A program made the position numbers and the translations under genes. A stretch of DNA of 64,000 bases from Blastococcus sp. TF02A-26 (GTDB lineage Bacteria; Actinomycetota; Actinomycetes; Mycobacteriales; Geodermatophilaceae): assembly GCF_003319125.1 (NCBI RefSeq), contig NZ_QOHG01000016.1, forward strand, positions 1 through 64,000. The letters are read 5' to 3'. A model generated the notes under the pieces. It was given only the letters and a program-made list of their open reading frames with translations, did no database searches and had not been told where the DNA came from. The stretch's first letter is position 1. Each line of letters begins with the position of its first letter. Positions 41,591-49,956 of this stretch are shown here, piece after piece.

Positions 41591-42339
41591 CAGCGGGTGC
41601 GCAGCGAGAGAGCGGCCAGGGCCGCGGCGCCCGCCGTCGAGGTCCGCAGCACCTCCGGGCCCAGCCGCACCGGCTCCGCACCGGCCGCGCGGAAGGCGAG
41701 CACCTCCCCGTCGGTGAGCCCGCCCTCGGGGCCGACGACGATCGCGACGGTCCCCTCGGGAGGGACGTCGACGTCGGAGATCCGCGCGCGGGCCTGCTCG
41801 TGCAGCACGACGGCGAGGTCGACGTCGGCCAGCTCGCCGCACACCTCGCGGGTGCTGGCGAGGTCGGCGACCTCGGGCACGCGGGGACGGCGGGACTGCT
41901 TGCTCGCCGCGTGCGCGGCCGCGCGCCACTTGGCCACGCCCTTCGCCACCCGGTCGTCGCGCCAGCGGGTCACGCAACGCGACGCCGCCCACGGGACGAT
42001 CCGGTCGACGCCCAGCTCGGTGGCGAGCTCGACGGCCAGCGGACCGCGGTCGCCCTTGGGCAGAGCCTGCACCAGCACCAGGCGCGGCTCGGCCGGCGGC
42101 ACCTCGAGCCGGACCTCGACGCGCACGAGCAGCCCCTGCGGCCCGGTGCCGGTGACCTCGCCCTCGGCGACCGTGCCGCGACCGTCGCCCACCCGGACCC
42201 GCTCGCCGGGGGCCAGCCGCAGCACGTCGACCGCGTGCCGGCCCTCCTGGCCGCCGACCAGCAGCTCGGGGCCCTCGGGCAGCTCGTCCAGCAGGAACAG
42301 CGGGGCTCCGTCGAGCTCCGGCATCCGGGTCTCGGTCAT
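41584..42339 (-). CDS. rsmE: 16S rRNA (uracil-1498-N3)-methyltransferase
   Basis: 251 residues. SPOUT-fold methyltransferase acting on U1498 of 16S rRNA. The N-terminal PUA-like part (GQEGRHAVDVLRLAPGERVRVGDG) leads to the knot with LVLVQALPKGDR, TELGVDRIVPWAASRCV, VAIVVGPEGGLTDGEV and PVRLGPEVLRTSTAGAAAL, the SAM-binding segments. Last gene of the hrcA-dnaJ-rsmE unit, 4 bases downstream of dnaJ; this order is conserved in many bacteria. Confidence 0.95.
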   Translation of the reverse strand: MTETRMPELDGAPLFLLDELPEGPELLVGGQEGRHAVDVLRLAPGERVRVGDGRGTVAEGEVTGTGPQGLLVRVEVRLEVPPAEPRLVLVQALPKGDRGPLAVELATELGVDRIVPWAASRCVTRWRDDRVAKGVAKWRAAAHAASKQSRRPRVPEVADLASTREVCGELADVDLAVVLHEQARARISDVDVPPEGTVAIVVGPEGGLTDGEVLAFRAAGAEPVRLGPEVLRTSTAGAAALAALSLRTRWR

Positions 42340-42343
42340 GACC

Positions 42344-43474
42344 TCACTTCAACACGTCCCGCAACCGCGAGAACAGCCCACCCTGCCCTTCCGGGGCAGC
42401 TCCGGGCCGGTCCTCGCCGCGCAGCGTGGCCAGCTCGCGGAGCAGCTTCTCCTGCTCGGCGTCCAGCCGGGTCGGCGTCTCCACCTCGACGTGGACCATG
42501 AGGTTCCCGCGACCGGTGGCCCGCAGCCGGGGAGCGCCGCGGCCGCGGAGGGTGAGCACCGTGCCCGACTGCGTGCCGGGGCGGATGTCGACGTCCTCCT
42601 CGCCGTCCAGCGTGGTCAGCGACAGCGTCGTGCCCAGCGCCGCGGCGGTCATCGGCAGCGTGACCCGGCAGTGCAGGTCCTCGCCGTCGCGGGTGAAGAC
42701 GGCGTGCGGGCGCTCGTTGATCTCGACGTAGAGGTCACCGGCCGGCCCGCCGCCGGGGCCCACCTCGCCGTGGCCGGTGAGCCGGATCCGCATGCCGTCC
42801 TCGACACCGGCCGGCACCTTGACCGAGATCGTGCGCCGCGAGCGCACCCGACCGTCGCCGCCGCAGGTCGCGCACGGCTCGGGGATCACCTGGCCGGTGC
42901 CCTCGCAGGTGGGGCAGACCCGGCTCGAGACGACCTGCCCGAGGAACGAGCGCTGCACGCTCTGCACCTCGCCGCGGCCGGCGCAGGTGCTGCAGGTCGC
43001 CGGCTGCGTGCCGGGCGCGGTCCCGGCGCCGGTGCAGGTGTCGCAGAGCACCGCCGTGTCGACGGTGATCTCCTTCGTCGTCCCGAACACCGTCTCGTCG
43101 AGGTCGAGGTCCAGGCGGATCAGCGCATCGGCACCGGCGCGGGTCCGGCTGCGTGGGCCGCGCTGGCCCATCCCCCCGCCGAAGAAGGCGTCCATGATGT
43201 CGCCCAGCCCACCGAAGCCGGCGTTGCCGAAGGGGCTGCCGCCGCCTCCGCCGCCGGTCTCGAACGGGTCGCCGCCGAGGTCCACGATGCGGCGCTTCTC
43301 GGGGTCGGTCAGCGCCTGGTACGCCTTGCTGACCTCCTGGAAGCGCTCCTTGGCCTCGGGGTCGGGGTTGACGTCCGGGTGCAGGTCGCGGGCGAGCCGG
43401 CGGTAGGCCTTCTTGATGTCGTTGTCGGACGCGCCGCGGGCCAGCCCGAGGACGCCGTAGTAGTCGGTTGCCAT
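42344..43474 (-). CDS. dnaJ: Chaperone DnaJ (hrcA-linked)
   Basis: 376 residues. J domain at the N-terminus with DLHPDVN, then a Gly/Phe-rich linker, then the zinc domain with four CxxCxG-type repeats ([36 protein letters not shown]) and the C-terminal substrate-binding domains. Stimulates DnaK ATPase. Located 15 bases after hrcA, which identifies it as the second, hrcA-linked DnaJ of Actinobacteria. Expected to be controlled by HrcA through the CIRCE element upstream of hrcA. Confidence 0.95.
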   Translation of the reverse strand: MATDYYGVLGLARGASDNDIKKAYRRLARDLHPDVNPDPEAKERFQEVSKAYQALTDPEKRRIVDLGGDPFETGGGGGGSPFGNAGFGGLGDIMDAFFGGGMGQRGPRSRTRAGADALIRLDLDLDETVFGTTKEITVDTAVLCDTCTGAGTAPGTQPATCSTCAGRGEVQSVQRSFLGQVVSSRVCPTCEGTGQVIPEPCATCGGDGRVRSRRTISVKVPAGVEDGMRIRLTGHGEVGPGGGPAGDLYVEINERPHAVFTRDGEDLHCRVTLPMTAAALGTTLSLTTLDGEEDVDIRPGTQSGTVLTLRGRGAPRLRATGRGNLMVHVEVETPTRLDAEQEKLLRELATLRGEDRPGAAPEGQGGLFSRLRDVLK

Positions 43475-43489
43475 GAAGGGGTCTCAGCC

Positions 43490-44512
43490 TCAGCTCTCGG
43501 CCAGCAACTGGCCGACGTAGCGGGCCACGGCGCGGACCGCGGCCATGTTCGTTGGGTAGTCCATGCGGGTGGGACCGACGATGCCCAGACCGCCGAGGGC
43601 CCGGTCGGGCGACCCGTACCCCACGGACACGACGGAGGCACCCGTCAGCGCCTCGTGGGCGTTCTCCTCGCCGATCCGGACGACGACGGTGCCGTCGGTG
43701 TCCACCTCGCTGATCAGCTTCAGCACCACGACCTGCTCCTCGAGCGCCTCGAGGATCGGCCGCACCGTGCCGGGCAGGTCGAGGGCCGTGCGGGTCAGGT
43801 TCGCCGTCCCGCCGACGACGAGACGGTCCTCCCCCGGCTCGACCAGGGTCTCGATGAGCGCGGCGCTGACCGCGGCGACGAGCGCCCGCAGGTGCGGTGG
43901 CGCGGTCTCGACCAGCTCCGGCACCTTGCCGCCCGCGTCGGCCAGCTTCGCGCCGGTGAAGGCGGAGTTGAGCAGCGTCCGCAGCTTGGCCACGGAGTCG
44001 GCGTCGACGTCGACCGGGCACTCGACGACGCGCTGCTCGACCCGGCCGGTGTCGGTGATGAGCACCAGCAGCAGCCGGGAGCCGGCGACCTGGACGACCT
44101 CCAGGTGCCGGACGGCGCTGCGCGACAGCGTCGGGTACTGGACGACGGCGACCTGGCGGGTCAGCTGGGCCAGCAGCCGGACGCTGCGGCCGAGGACGTC
44201 GTGCAGGTCGACGGCGCCGTCGAGGAACTTCTCGATGGCCTTGCGCTCGGCGGCCGACAGCGGCTTGACCGCCGACAGCCGGTCGACGAACAGCCGGTAG
44301 CCCTTGTCGGTGGGCACCCGCCCGGCGCTGGTGTGCGGCTGGGCGATGTAGCCCTGCTCCTCGAGCACGGCCATGTCGTTGCGGATGGTGGCCGGTGAGA
44401 CGCCGAGGTCGTGCCGCTCGGCGAGGGCCTTGCTGCCCACCGGGTCGTTGGTGGAGACGTAGTCCTGGACGATCGCCCGCAGGACCTGCAGGCGCCGTTC
44501 GTCGTGCGCCAC
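43490..44512 (-). CDS. hrcA: Heat-inducible transcription repressor HrcA
   Basis: 340 residues from a GTG with GGGAGG about 7 bases upstream. N-terminal winged helix ([38 protein letters not shown]), then a dimerisation/GAF-like body ([21 protein letters not shown]) and a conserved C-terminus ([23 protein letters not shown]). It binds CIRCE operators and represses heat-shock genes; GroEL modulates it. A CIRCE site lies at 44595-44625, about 85 bases upstream, so the operon is probably self-repressed. Confidence 0.97.
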   Translation of the reverse strand: MAHDERRLQVLRAIVQDYVSTNDPVGSKALAERHDLGVSPATIRNDMAVLEEQGYIAQPHTSAGRVPTDKGYRLFVDRLSAVKPLSAAERKAIEKFLDGAVDLHDVLGRSVRLLAQLTRQVAVVQYPTLSRSAVRHLEVVQVAGSRLLLVLITDTGRVEQRVVECPVDVDADSVAKLRTLLNSAFTGAKLADAGGKVPELVETAPPHLRALVAAVSAALIETLVEPGEDRLVVGGTANLTRTALDLPGTVRPILEALEEQVVVLKLISEVDTDGTVVVRIGEENAHEALTGASVVSVGYGSPDRALGGLGIVGPTRMDYPTNMAAVRAVARYVGQLLAES

Positions 44513-44594
44513 GGTGACACCTCCCCGTACCGGTCGACGCGCCGCGCGAGGGGGACAGCGCCCTCGCCGGATCGCTCCGTCGCACCGCCGGGAG

Positions 44595-44625
44595 GGCTGG
44601 CACTCGCACGGACGGAGTGCCAGCC
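44595..44625. promoter_or_regulatory. CIRCE operator upstream of hrcA
   Basis: Inverted repeat GGCTGGCACTC, nine bases, GAGTGCCAGCC. The core CTGGCACTC-N9-GAGTGCCAG matches the CIRCE consensus (TTAGCACTC-N9-GAGTGCTAA) except at the outermost bases, with the nine-base spacer exact. A possible -10 hexamer TATGCT on the minus strand lies just upstream at 44627-44632. Confidence 0.93.
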
Positions 44626-44787
44626 CAGCATACGCGACGGACCCCGTCCTCCTCGTCGCTCGCGGCGCCGCGCGAGCCGCCGGACGGGGCCGTCGGCGGC
44701 GACCGCCGCGGACCACCGGCGACTCCGGCCGATAGGCTGGCCGACGGTCGCGGCAGGCGCGGGGCGGGTCGGACGGAGGTCGGTTCC

Positions 44788-45108
44788 CTGATCTTCAAAG
44801 CGGTGCGCGAGGGCCGCCCCTACCCCGAGCACAACATGTCGACCAAGGACTGGGCGATGATCCCGCCGCGGCAGATCCGGCTGGACACCCTGGTCACCAC
44901 CAAGCGCGAGCTCGCCCTGGACGCGCTGCTCGCCGACGACTCGACGTTCTACGGTGACCTGTTCCCGCACGCGGTCCTGTGGCACGGGGAGATGTACCTG
45001 GAGGACGGCCTGCACCGGGCGCTGCGGGCGGCGCTGCAGCAGCGCACCGTCATCCACGTCCGGGTGCTGGACCTCGACGCGCTGATGCCGGCCGAGCCGG
45101 CCCGGTAG
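44788..45108 (+). CDS. Conserved actinobacterial small protein, probable CTG start
   Basis: 106 residues ([77 protein letters not shown]). The conserved N-terminus begins at CTG 44788, with GGAGG about 9 bases upstream; no ATG/GTG/TTG lies at that point. The GTG at 44800 would cut off the conserved IFKA residues and has no binding site. Homologues occur next to hrcA in several Actinobacteria; function unknown. Ends in TAG. It is transcribed divergently from hrcA. Confidence 0.75.
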   Translation: MIFKAVREGRPYPEHNMSTKDWAMIPPRQIRLDTLVTTKRELALDALLADDSTFYGDLFPHAVLWHGEMYLEDGLHRALRAALQQRTVIHVRVLDLDALMPAEPAR

Positions 45109-45133
45109 TCCCCCGGGCCGGCCGGCCGATCGC

Positions 45134-45967
45134 TCACTCGAGGGTCTTCAGGGTGCCGCCTGCGTCGACGGCGATGAACTGCCCCGTGACGTAGCGCGAG
45201 GCGTCCGAGGCCAGGAACAGGACCATCTCGCTGATGTCCTCGGGCTCGATCCAGGGCACCGGCATCTGCTGCAGGGTCATGAACGCCGGGGTGGCGTCCT
45301 CCTTGGTCGGGTTCTCCAGGTCCGGGCGGAAGAGCTTGTAGAGGTCGTCGTTCTGCAGCAGGTTGGTGTTGCAGTTCGTCGGGTGCACGCCGTTGACCCG
45401 GATCATCTCGTTGGCGACGGCGGCGGCGGTCGTCTGGACGAAGGGCACGAGCGAGCGCTTCGCCAGCGTGTAGGCGCTGCCGGACCCCAGCCCGCCCTTG
45501 AGCAGAGCCGCCAGCGAGCCGGTGACGATGATCGACCCGCCGCGCGGCAGGTGCGGCAGCCCGGCCATGACCGTGTTGATGACGCCGACGAGGTTGACGT
45601 TGAGCACGTCGATGTAGTGCTGGCGCGTCTGCTCGGTCGCGTACGCGGCGATCCCCGCGTTGGCGCAGATGACGTCCACGTGGCCGAGTTCGGCGATGCC
45701 GGTCTCGAAGGCGGCCTTGAGGGCGTTCGGGTCGCGCACGTCGGCGACGACCTTGACCGCCCGGCGGTCGAGGGCCTCGACGGACTTGACCGTCTGGTCG
45801 AGCTCCTCCTCGGTGCCCATCGGGTAGCCGACCGTGTCGTAGTCCTGGCAGAGGTCGACGGCGATGATGTCCGCGCCCTCCTGCGCCAGGCGGATCGCGT
45901 GGCTGCGTCCCTGCCCGTGCGCGGCCCCGGTGATGAACGCGACCTTGCCCTCGACCCGTCCCGCCAT
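45134..45967 (-). CDS. Mycofactocin-coupled SDR family oxidoreductase
   Basis: 277 residues, ATG with GGGAGGA 6 bases upstream. Rossmann fold with FITGAAHGQGRSHAIRLAQEGADIIAVD, the TGAAxGQGRSHA wording and the VGYPMGTEEELDQTV insertion typical of mycofactocin-associated short-chain dehydrogenases. Catalytic Ser in VTGSLAALLK and YTLAK with Tyr and Lys. These enzymes hold NAD+ tightly and use mycofactocin as electron carrier. No mft biosynthesis genes are in the window; they would need to be elsewhere in the genome. Confidence 0.88.
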   Translation of the reverse strand: MAGRVEGKVAFITGAAHGQGRSHAIRLAQEGADIIAVDLCQDYDTVGYPMGTEEELDQTVKSVEALDRRAVKVVADVRDPNALKAAFETGIAELGHVDVICANAGIAAYATEQTRQHYIDVLNVNLVGVINTVMAGLPHLPRGGSIIVTGSLAALLKGGLGSGSAYTLAKRSLVPFVQTTAAAVANEMIRVNGVHPTNCNTNLLQNDDLYKLFRPDLENPTKEDATPAFMTLQQMPVPWIEPEDISEMVLFLASDASRYVTGQFIAVDAGGTLKTLE

Positions 45968-46074
45968 GGTGCGGTCCTCCCTGCTGCTGGGAGCGGGGAC
46001 CTGCCCCGCCGGACGGCCGCGCCGTCCTGTGACGCAGCTAACCCTCCCGGCGGGTGGTCGTCCAGAACCGCGTT

Positions 46075-47298
46075 TCAGTCGGTCAGTTCTCTCACCAGGG
46101 CGTCGGCGAGCAGGCGGCCGCGGTCGGTGAGGACGGCCCGACCCGACTCGTGCGCGGCGGGGTCGAGCAGACCGCGCACCACGGCGTCCGCGGCGCGCAG
46201 CCGGCCGGCGGCCGAGAGCCGGGTCAGCGGCAACCCGTCGCGCAGCCGCAGGCCGAGCATCACGGCCTCGAGCGCGCGGTCGTCGTCGTCGAGGAACTCG
46301 GACCCGGCGGCCGGGCTCTCCCCCGCGGCGATCCGGGCCGCGTGGGCGGCCGGGTGCTTGACGTTCCACCAGCGCAGCCCGCCGACGTGGCTGTGCGCGC
46401 CGGGGCCGATCCCCCACCAGTTGGCGTTGGCCCAGTACAGCTCGTTGTGCCGGCAGCGCGCGGCCCGATCCGTCGCCCAGTTGGAGACCTCGTACCACTC
46501 GAGCCCGGCCCGCCGCAGCGTCGCGTCGGCCTGCTCGTACCGGTCGGCGAGGACGTCGTCGTCGGGCATCGGCAGCTCGCCGCGGGCGATCCGCCGGGCG
46601 AGCCGGGTGCCCTCCTCGACGATGAGCGCGTAGGCGCTGACGTGGTCGACCGGCGCCGAGAGGACGACGTCGAGCGACGTGGCCCAGTCGGCCTCGGTCT
46701 CCCCCGGCGCGCCGTAGATCAGGTCCAGGTTCACGTGCTCGAAGCCCGCCGCCCGAGCCTCGTGCGCCGCCTCGGCCGCCCGCCCGGGGGTGTGCCGGCG
46801 GTCCAGCACCGTCAGCACGTGCTCGGCCGCGGACTGCATGCCGAGGCTGATCCGGGTGAAGCCGCCCTCGCGCAGACGGGCCAGCGACTGCGGGGTGACC
46901 GACTCGGGGTTGGCCTCGGTGGTCACCTCGACGTCGTCGGCCACCGGGAACAGCTCGCGGACGGCGGCGAGGACGGCGACCAGGTCCTCGGCCGGCAGCA
47001 GGGTGGGGGTGCCGCCGCCGACGAAGACGGTGGAGACCTCCGGCCGGTCGGGGCCCAGCACCACGGCGGCGCGGCGCAGCTCGGCGACGACCGTGCCCGC
47101 GTACTCGGCGCGGTTGGCGCCCGGGCCTAGCTCGTCGGAGGTGTAGGTGTTGAAGTCGCAGTAGCCGCAGCGGGTGGCGCAGAACGGCACGTGGACGTAG
47201 AGCCCGAACGGCGTGGTCGCCAGCCCCTCGCGGGCCGGCCCGGGCAGCACGAAGGGGGCGGCCGGCGGAGCGGGCAGCAGGGGCAGGGCGGTGTCCAT
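46075..47298 (-). CDS. hemW: HemW-like radical SAM protein
   Basis: 407 residues. Radical SAM cluster YVHVPFCATRCGYCDFNTY with the CxxxCxxC cysteines, followed by FVGGGTPTLLPAEDL, TTEANPES, RISLGMQS and NLDLIYGAPGETEADW. The last cysteine pattern and length match HemW (heme chaperone) rather than true HemN. HemW delivers heme to apo-proteins; often misannotated as coproporphyrinogen oxidase. Divergent from the enoyl-CoA hydratase at 47349, about 50 bases apart. Confidence 0.93.
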   Translation of the reverse strand: MDTALPLLPAPPAAPFVLPGPAREGLATTPFGLYVHVPFCATRCGYCDFNTYTSDELGPGANRAEYAGTVVAELRRAAVVLGPDRPEVSTVFVGGGTPTLLPAEDLVAVLAAVRELFPVADDVEVTTEANPESVTPQSLARLREGGFTRISLGMQSAAEHVLTVLDRRHTPGRAAEAAHEARAAGFEHVNLDLIYGAPGETEADWATSLDVVLSAPVDHVSAYALIVEEGTRLARRIARGELPMPDDDVLADRYEQADATLRRAGLEWYEVSNWATDRAARCRHNELYWANANWWGIGPGAHSHVGGLRWWNVKHPAAHAARIAAGESPAAGSEFLDDDDRALEAVMLGLRLRDGLPLTRLSAAGRLRAADAVVRGLLDPAAHESGRAVLTDRGRLLADALVRELTD

Positions 47299-47348
47299 CT
47301 GCTCCCAGTGTGCCGCGCGCGCGGCCGGTGACCGGCAGGATCGGGGCT

Positions 47349-48110
47349 GTGACCTCCGACCGTGTGCTGCAGGTGACCGTCGAGCGGGGCGTGGCCCGGC
47401 TGACCCTGGACTCCCCCGCCAACCGCAACGCGCTGTCCCGGGCGATGCGCGCGCAGCTGCGGGAGGCGATCGACACCGCGCTCGCCGACGACGCCGTCCG
47501 GGTGCTCGTGCTGGACCACACCGGCCGGGTCTTCTGCTCCGGCATGGACCTCTCGGAGGCCGCCGGCAGCGGGGCGGAGGACCAGGGCATCCGCGAGTTC
47601 CCCGACCTGCTCACCACGCTGTGGGAGTCGCCCAAGCCGGTCCTGGGGGTGGTCCGCGGGCCGGCGCGGGCGGGAGGCGTCGGGCTGCTGGCCACGTGCG
47701 ACGTGGTGGTCGCCGGGTCGTCGGCGACGTTCGCCTTCAGCGAGGTGCGGCTGGGCATCGTGCCCGCGGTGATCTCGGCCGTCGTCCTCCCCCGGATGCT
47801 CGCCCAGCCGGCGCACCGGCTGATGCTGACCGGCGAGGTCTTCGGCGCCGACGTCGCCGCAGCGAGCGGGCTGGTCGACCTCGCGGTGGCCGACGAGGAG
47901 GTCGACGCGACGGTGCGGGCCCAGGTCGACGCCCTGGCTGCGGGCGCCCCGGCGGCGCTGGCGGAGACGAAGCGGCTGCTGCGTTCGGGCGGCCTGCGTG
48001 GCTCCTTCGACGAGCTGCAGGAGCTGTCGGCCCGGTACTTCGCGAGCGAGGAGGGCCAGGAGGGCATCGCGGCCTTCCGGGAGAAGCGCCCCGCCCGCTG
48101 GGTGCCCTGA
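47349..48110 (+). CDS. Enoyl-CoA hydratase/isomerase family protein
   Basis: 253 residues from GTG 47349. Crotonase fold with SPANRNALSRAMRAQL, GRVFCSGMDLSEAAG (oxyanion hole), and VRGPARAGGVGLLATCDVVVAGSSATFAFSEVRLGIVPAVIS. The catalytic Glu in FSEVRLG is present; the second position (GGVGL) is not a glutamate. The C-terminus is typical (EEGQEGIAAFREKRPARW). Substrate not evident. A hairpin terminator separates it from selB, which converges on it. Confidence 0.9.
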   Translation: MTSDRVLQVTVERGVARLTLDSPANRNALSRAMRAQLREAIDTALADDAVRVLVLDHTGRVFCSGMDLSEAAGSGAEDQGIREFPDLLTTLWESPKPVLGVVRGPARAGGVGLLATCDVVVAGSSATFAFSEVRLGIVPAVISAVVLPRMLAQPAHRLMLTGEVFGADVAAASGLVDLAVADEEVDATVRAQVDALAAGAPAALAETKRLLRSGGLRGSFDELQELSARYFASEEGQEGIAAFREKRPARWVP

Positions 48111-48156
48111 GGAGCGCCGAGGCGCCGGCCCGGACACCTGTCCCGAGCACGCTCGT

Positions 48157-48182
48157 GCTCTGCCCCGTATGCGGGGCAGAGC
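48157..48182. terminator. Hairpin between enoyl-CoA hydratase gene and selB
   Basis: Perfect 11-base arms GCTCTGCCCCG and CGGGGCAGAGC with loop TATG, between convergent stops at 48110 and 48202. No T-run; placed where a bidirectional terminator is expected. Confidence 0.8.
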
Positions 48183-48201
48183 CCGAGCGAGCCGGGGAGG
48201 A

Positions 48202-49956
48202 CTACCGGAGCCGGCGGGTGGCGTCGGGCAGCCGCTCGGTCACGCCGCGGGCGTCGAGCCACTCCATCAGCGGGACGGCGACCCGCCGGCTGGTCCCCCA
48301 CGCCGTGCGGGCCTGGCTGAGGGTGAAGGGCGCGGGGATGCGGGCCAGCCGGTCGCGGGCGTCGTCCTCCACACCGGGCGCGAGCACGACACCGTCGGCG
48401 ATCCGCTCCAGCTGACCGGCGCGCACCGCGGCGGCGAGCTCGCGCGTACCGAGGCCCGCGGCGGCCAACTGCTCGGCATCCGGCGCGGCGAAGGGGTCCT
48501 CCGCCAGCCGGGCGCGGATCGCGTCGACCGCCCGCTGCACGGCGGGAGGCAGCCCGGCGGAGGCCGCGGTGACCCGCCCGTCGCGCAGGGACAGGGGCGG
48601 CCGGACGGCGGCGCGGACCAGCTCGTCGTCGGGCAGGTCCAGCTCCCGCCGGACCACGGCGACCGGCGGGCCGGCCTCCAGCGGGTGCGCCGCGCGGTGC
48701 GCCGCCACCACCGCGGGCAGCGCGGCCGCCAGCTCGTCGAGCAGGCCCGGCGCGAGCAGCCACGGCCCGACCCGCTCCGCGCCCGGCGGCACCGGCCAGC
48801 CCATCGCCGCGAAGTCGGCCGCGCGGACGACGCGGCGCCGTGCCAGGTCGACCGCCGCCCCCGCCGGTCCCGCGGGTTGCACGGCCAGCTCGGTGGCCCG
48901 CTGCCGTGCCGACCCCCGCCGGCGCAGCTCGGGGGGCGCGACGTCGCGCACATCGGCGCCGAGCACCCGCCGGGCGCCGGGGTCGCGCAGCAGCAGCCGG
49001 TCCCCCACCCGCAGCGGCAGCGACGCCGACAGCCGCAGCCGCACCGCCGTCCCCTCCAGCGGCCGCACCCGGGCGGCCAGGGCCGCCGACCCGACGTGCA
49101 CCACCAGCTCGGCCGGCAGCCGGTCCTCCGGCTCGGTCGCGAGGGAGACGTCGACGACCTCGGTGGACCGGAACGCGCCGGGGGTGAGCAGCGCGTCGCC
49201 TCGCGCCAGTTCCTCGACCGCGATCCCGCGCAGGTTGAGCGCGACCCGCGCGGTGGCCCGGGCGCGCTCCACCGGCTCCCCCAGAGAGTGCACGCCGCGC
49301 ACCCGGACCTCGCGGTCGCCCAGCAGTAGCCGGTCTCCGGCGGAGACGGCGCCGGCCGCGAGCGTCCCGGTCACGACGGTCCCGGCGCCGGCGATGGGGA
49401 AGGCCCGGTCGATCCACAGCCGCACCGGCGCGTCCCGGTCGGGGGCCGGCAGCGCGGCCAGCAGCGCCTCCAGGGCCGCGGCGACCTCCGGCACGCCGGT
49501 GCCGGTCAGCGCGCTGACGGCCACGCCGGGCACGGACCCCATCGAGGTCGCGGCCAGCCGGGCCGTGACGTCGGCGAGCACCGGCGCGGGATCGGCGACG
49601 TCGGCCTTGGTGACCGCCAGCAGCGCGTGCCGGACCCCCAGCGCGTCGAGGACGGCGACGTGCTCGGCGGTCTGCGCGGACCACCCGTCGTCGGCGGCGA
49701 CCACCACCAGGGCGGCGGGCACCGAGCCCACCCCGGCCAGCATGTTGCCCACGAAGCGCTCGTGCCCCGGCACGTCGACCACCGCGAGGCGGCGGCCGGA
49801 CGGCAGCGTCGTCCAGGCGAAGCCCAGGTCGATGGTCAGCCCGCGGCGGCGTTCCTCCTCCCAGCGGTCGGGCTCCATGCCGGTGAGAGCTCGGACCAGG
49901 GTCGACTTGCCGTGGTCGACGTGCCCGGCGGTGGCGATGACGTCCATCCGCGTCAT
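48202..49956 (-). CDS. selB: Selenocysteine-specific elongation factor SelB
   Basis: 584 residues, ATG overlapping the selA stop (ATGA). GTPase domain: ATAGHVDHGKSTLVRALTG (G1), DVPGHERFV (G3), TKAD (G4). Domains II-III have IDRAFPIAGAGTVVTGTLAAG and GVHSLGEPVERA; a C-terminal winged-helix region follows (VRAGQLERIADGVVLAPG; RRVAVPLMEWLDARGVTERL), which normally binds the SECIS hairpin. SelB brings Sec-tRNA to the ribosome at the recoded codon. Here the partner tRNA has a CUA anticodon, so this SelB should work at UAG. Confidence 0.96.
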   Translation of the reverse strand: MTRMDVIATAGHVDHGKSTLVRALTGMEPDRWEEERRRGLTIDLGFAWTTLPSGRRLAVVDVPGHERFVGNMLAGVGSVPAALVVVAADDGWSAQTAEHVAVLDALGVRHALLAVTKADVADPAPVLADVTARLAATSMGSVPGVAVSALTGTGVPEVAAALEALLAALPAPDRDAPVRLWIDRAFPIAGAGTVVTGTLAAGAVSAGDRLLLGDREVRVRGVHSLGEPVERARATARVALNLRGIAVEELARGDALLTPGAFRSTEVVDVSLATEPEDRLPAELVVHVGSAALAARVRPLEGTAVRLRLSASLPLRVGDRLLLRDPGARRVLGADVRDVAPPELRRRGSARQRATELAVQPAGPAGAAVDLARRRVVRAADFAAMGWPVPPGAERVGPWLLAPGLLDELAAALPAVVAAHRAAHPLEAGPPVAVVRRELDLPDDELVRAAVRPPLSLRDGRVTAASAGLPPAVQRAVDAIRARLAEDPFAAPDAEQLAAAGLGTRELAAAVRAGQLERIADGVVLAPGVEDDARDRLARIPAPFTLSQARTAWGTSRRVAVPLMEWLDARGVTERLPDATRRLR

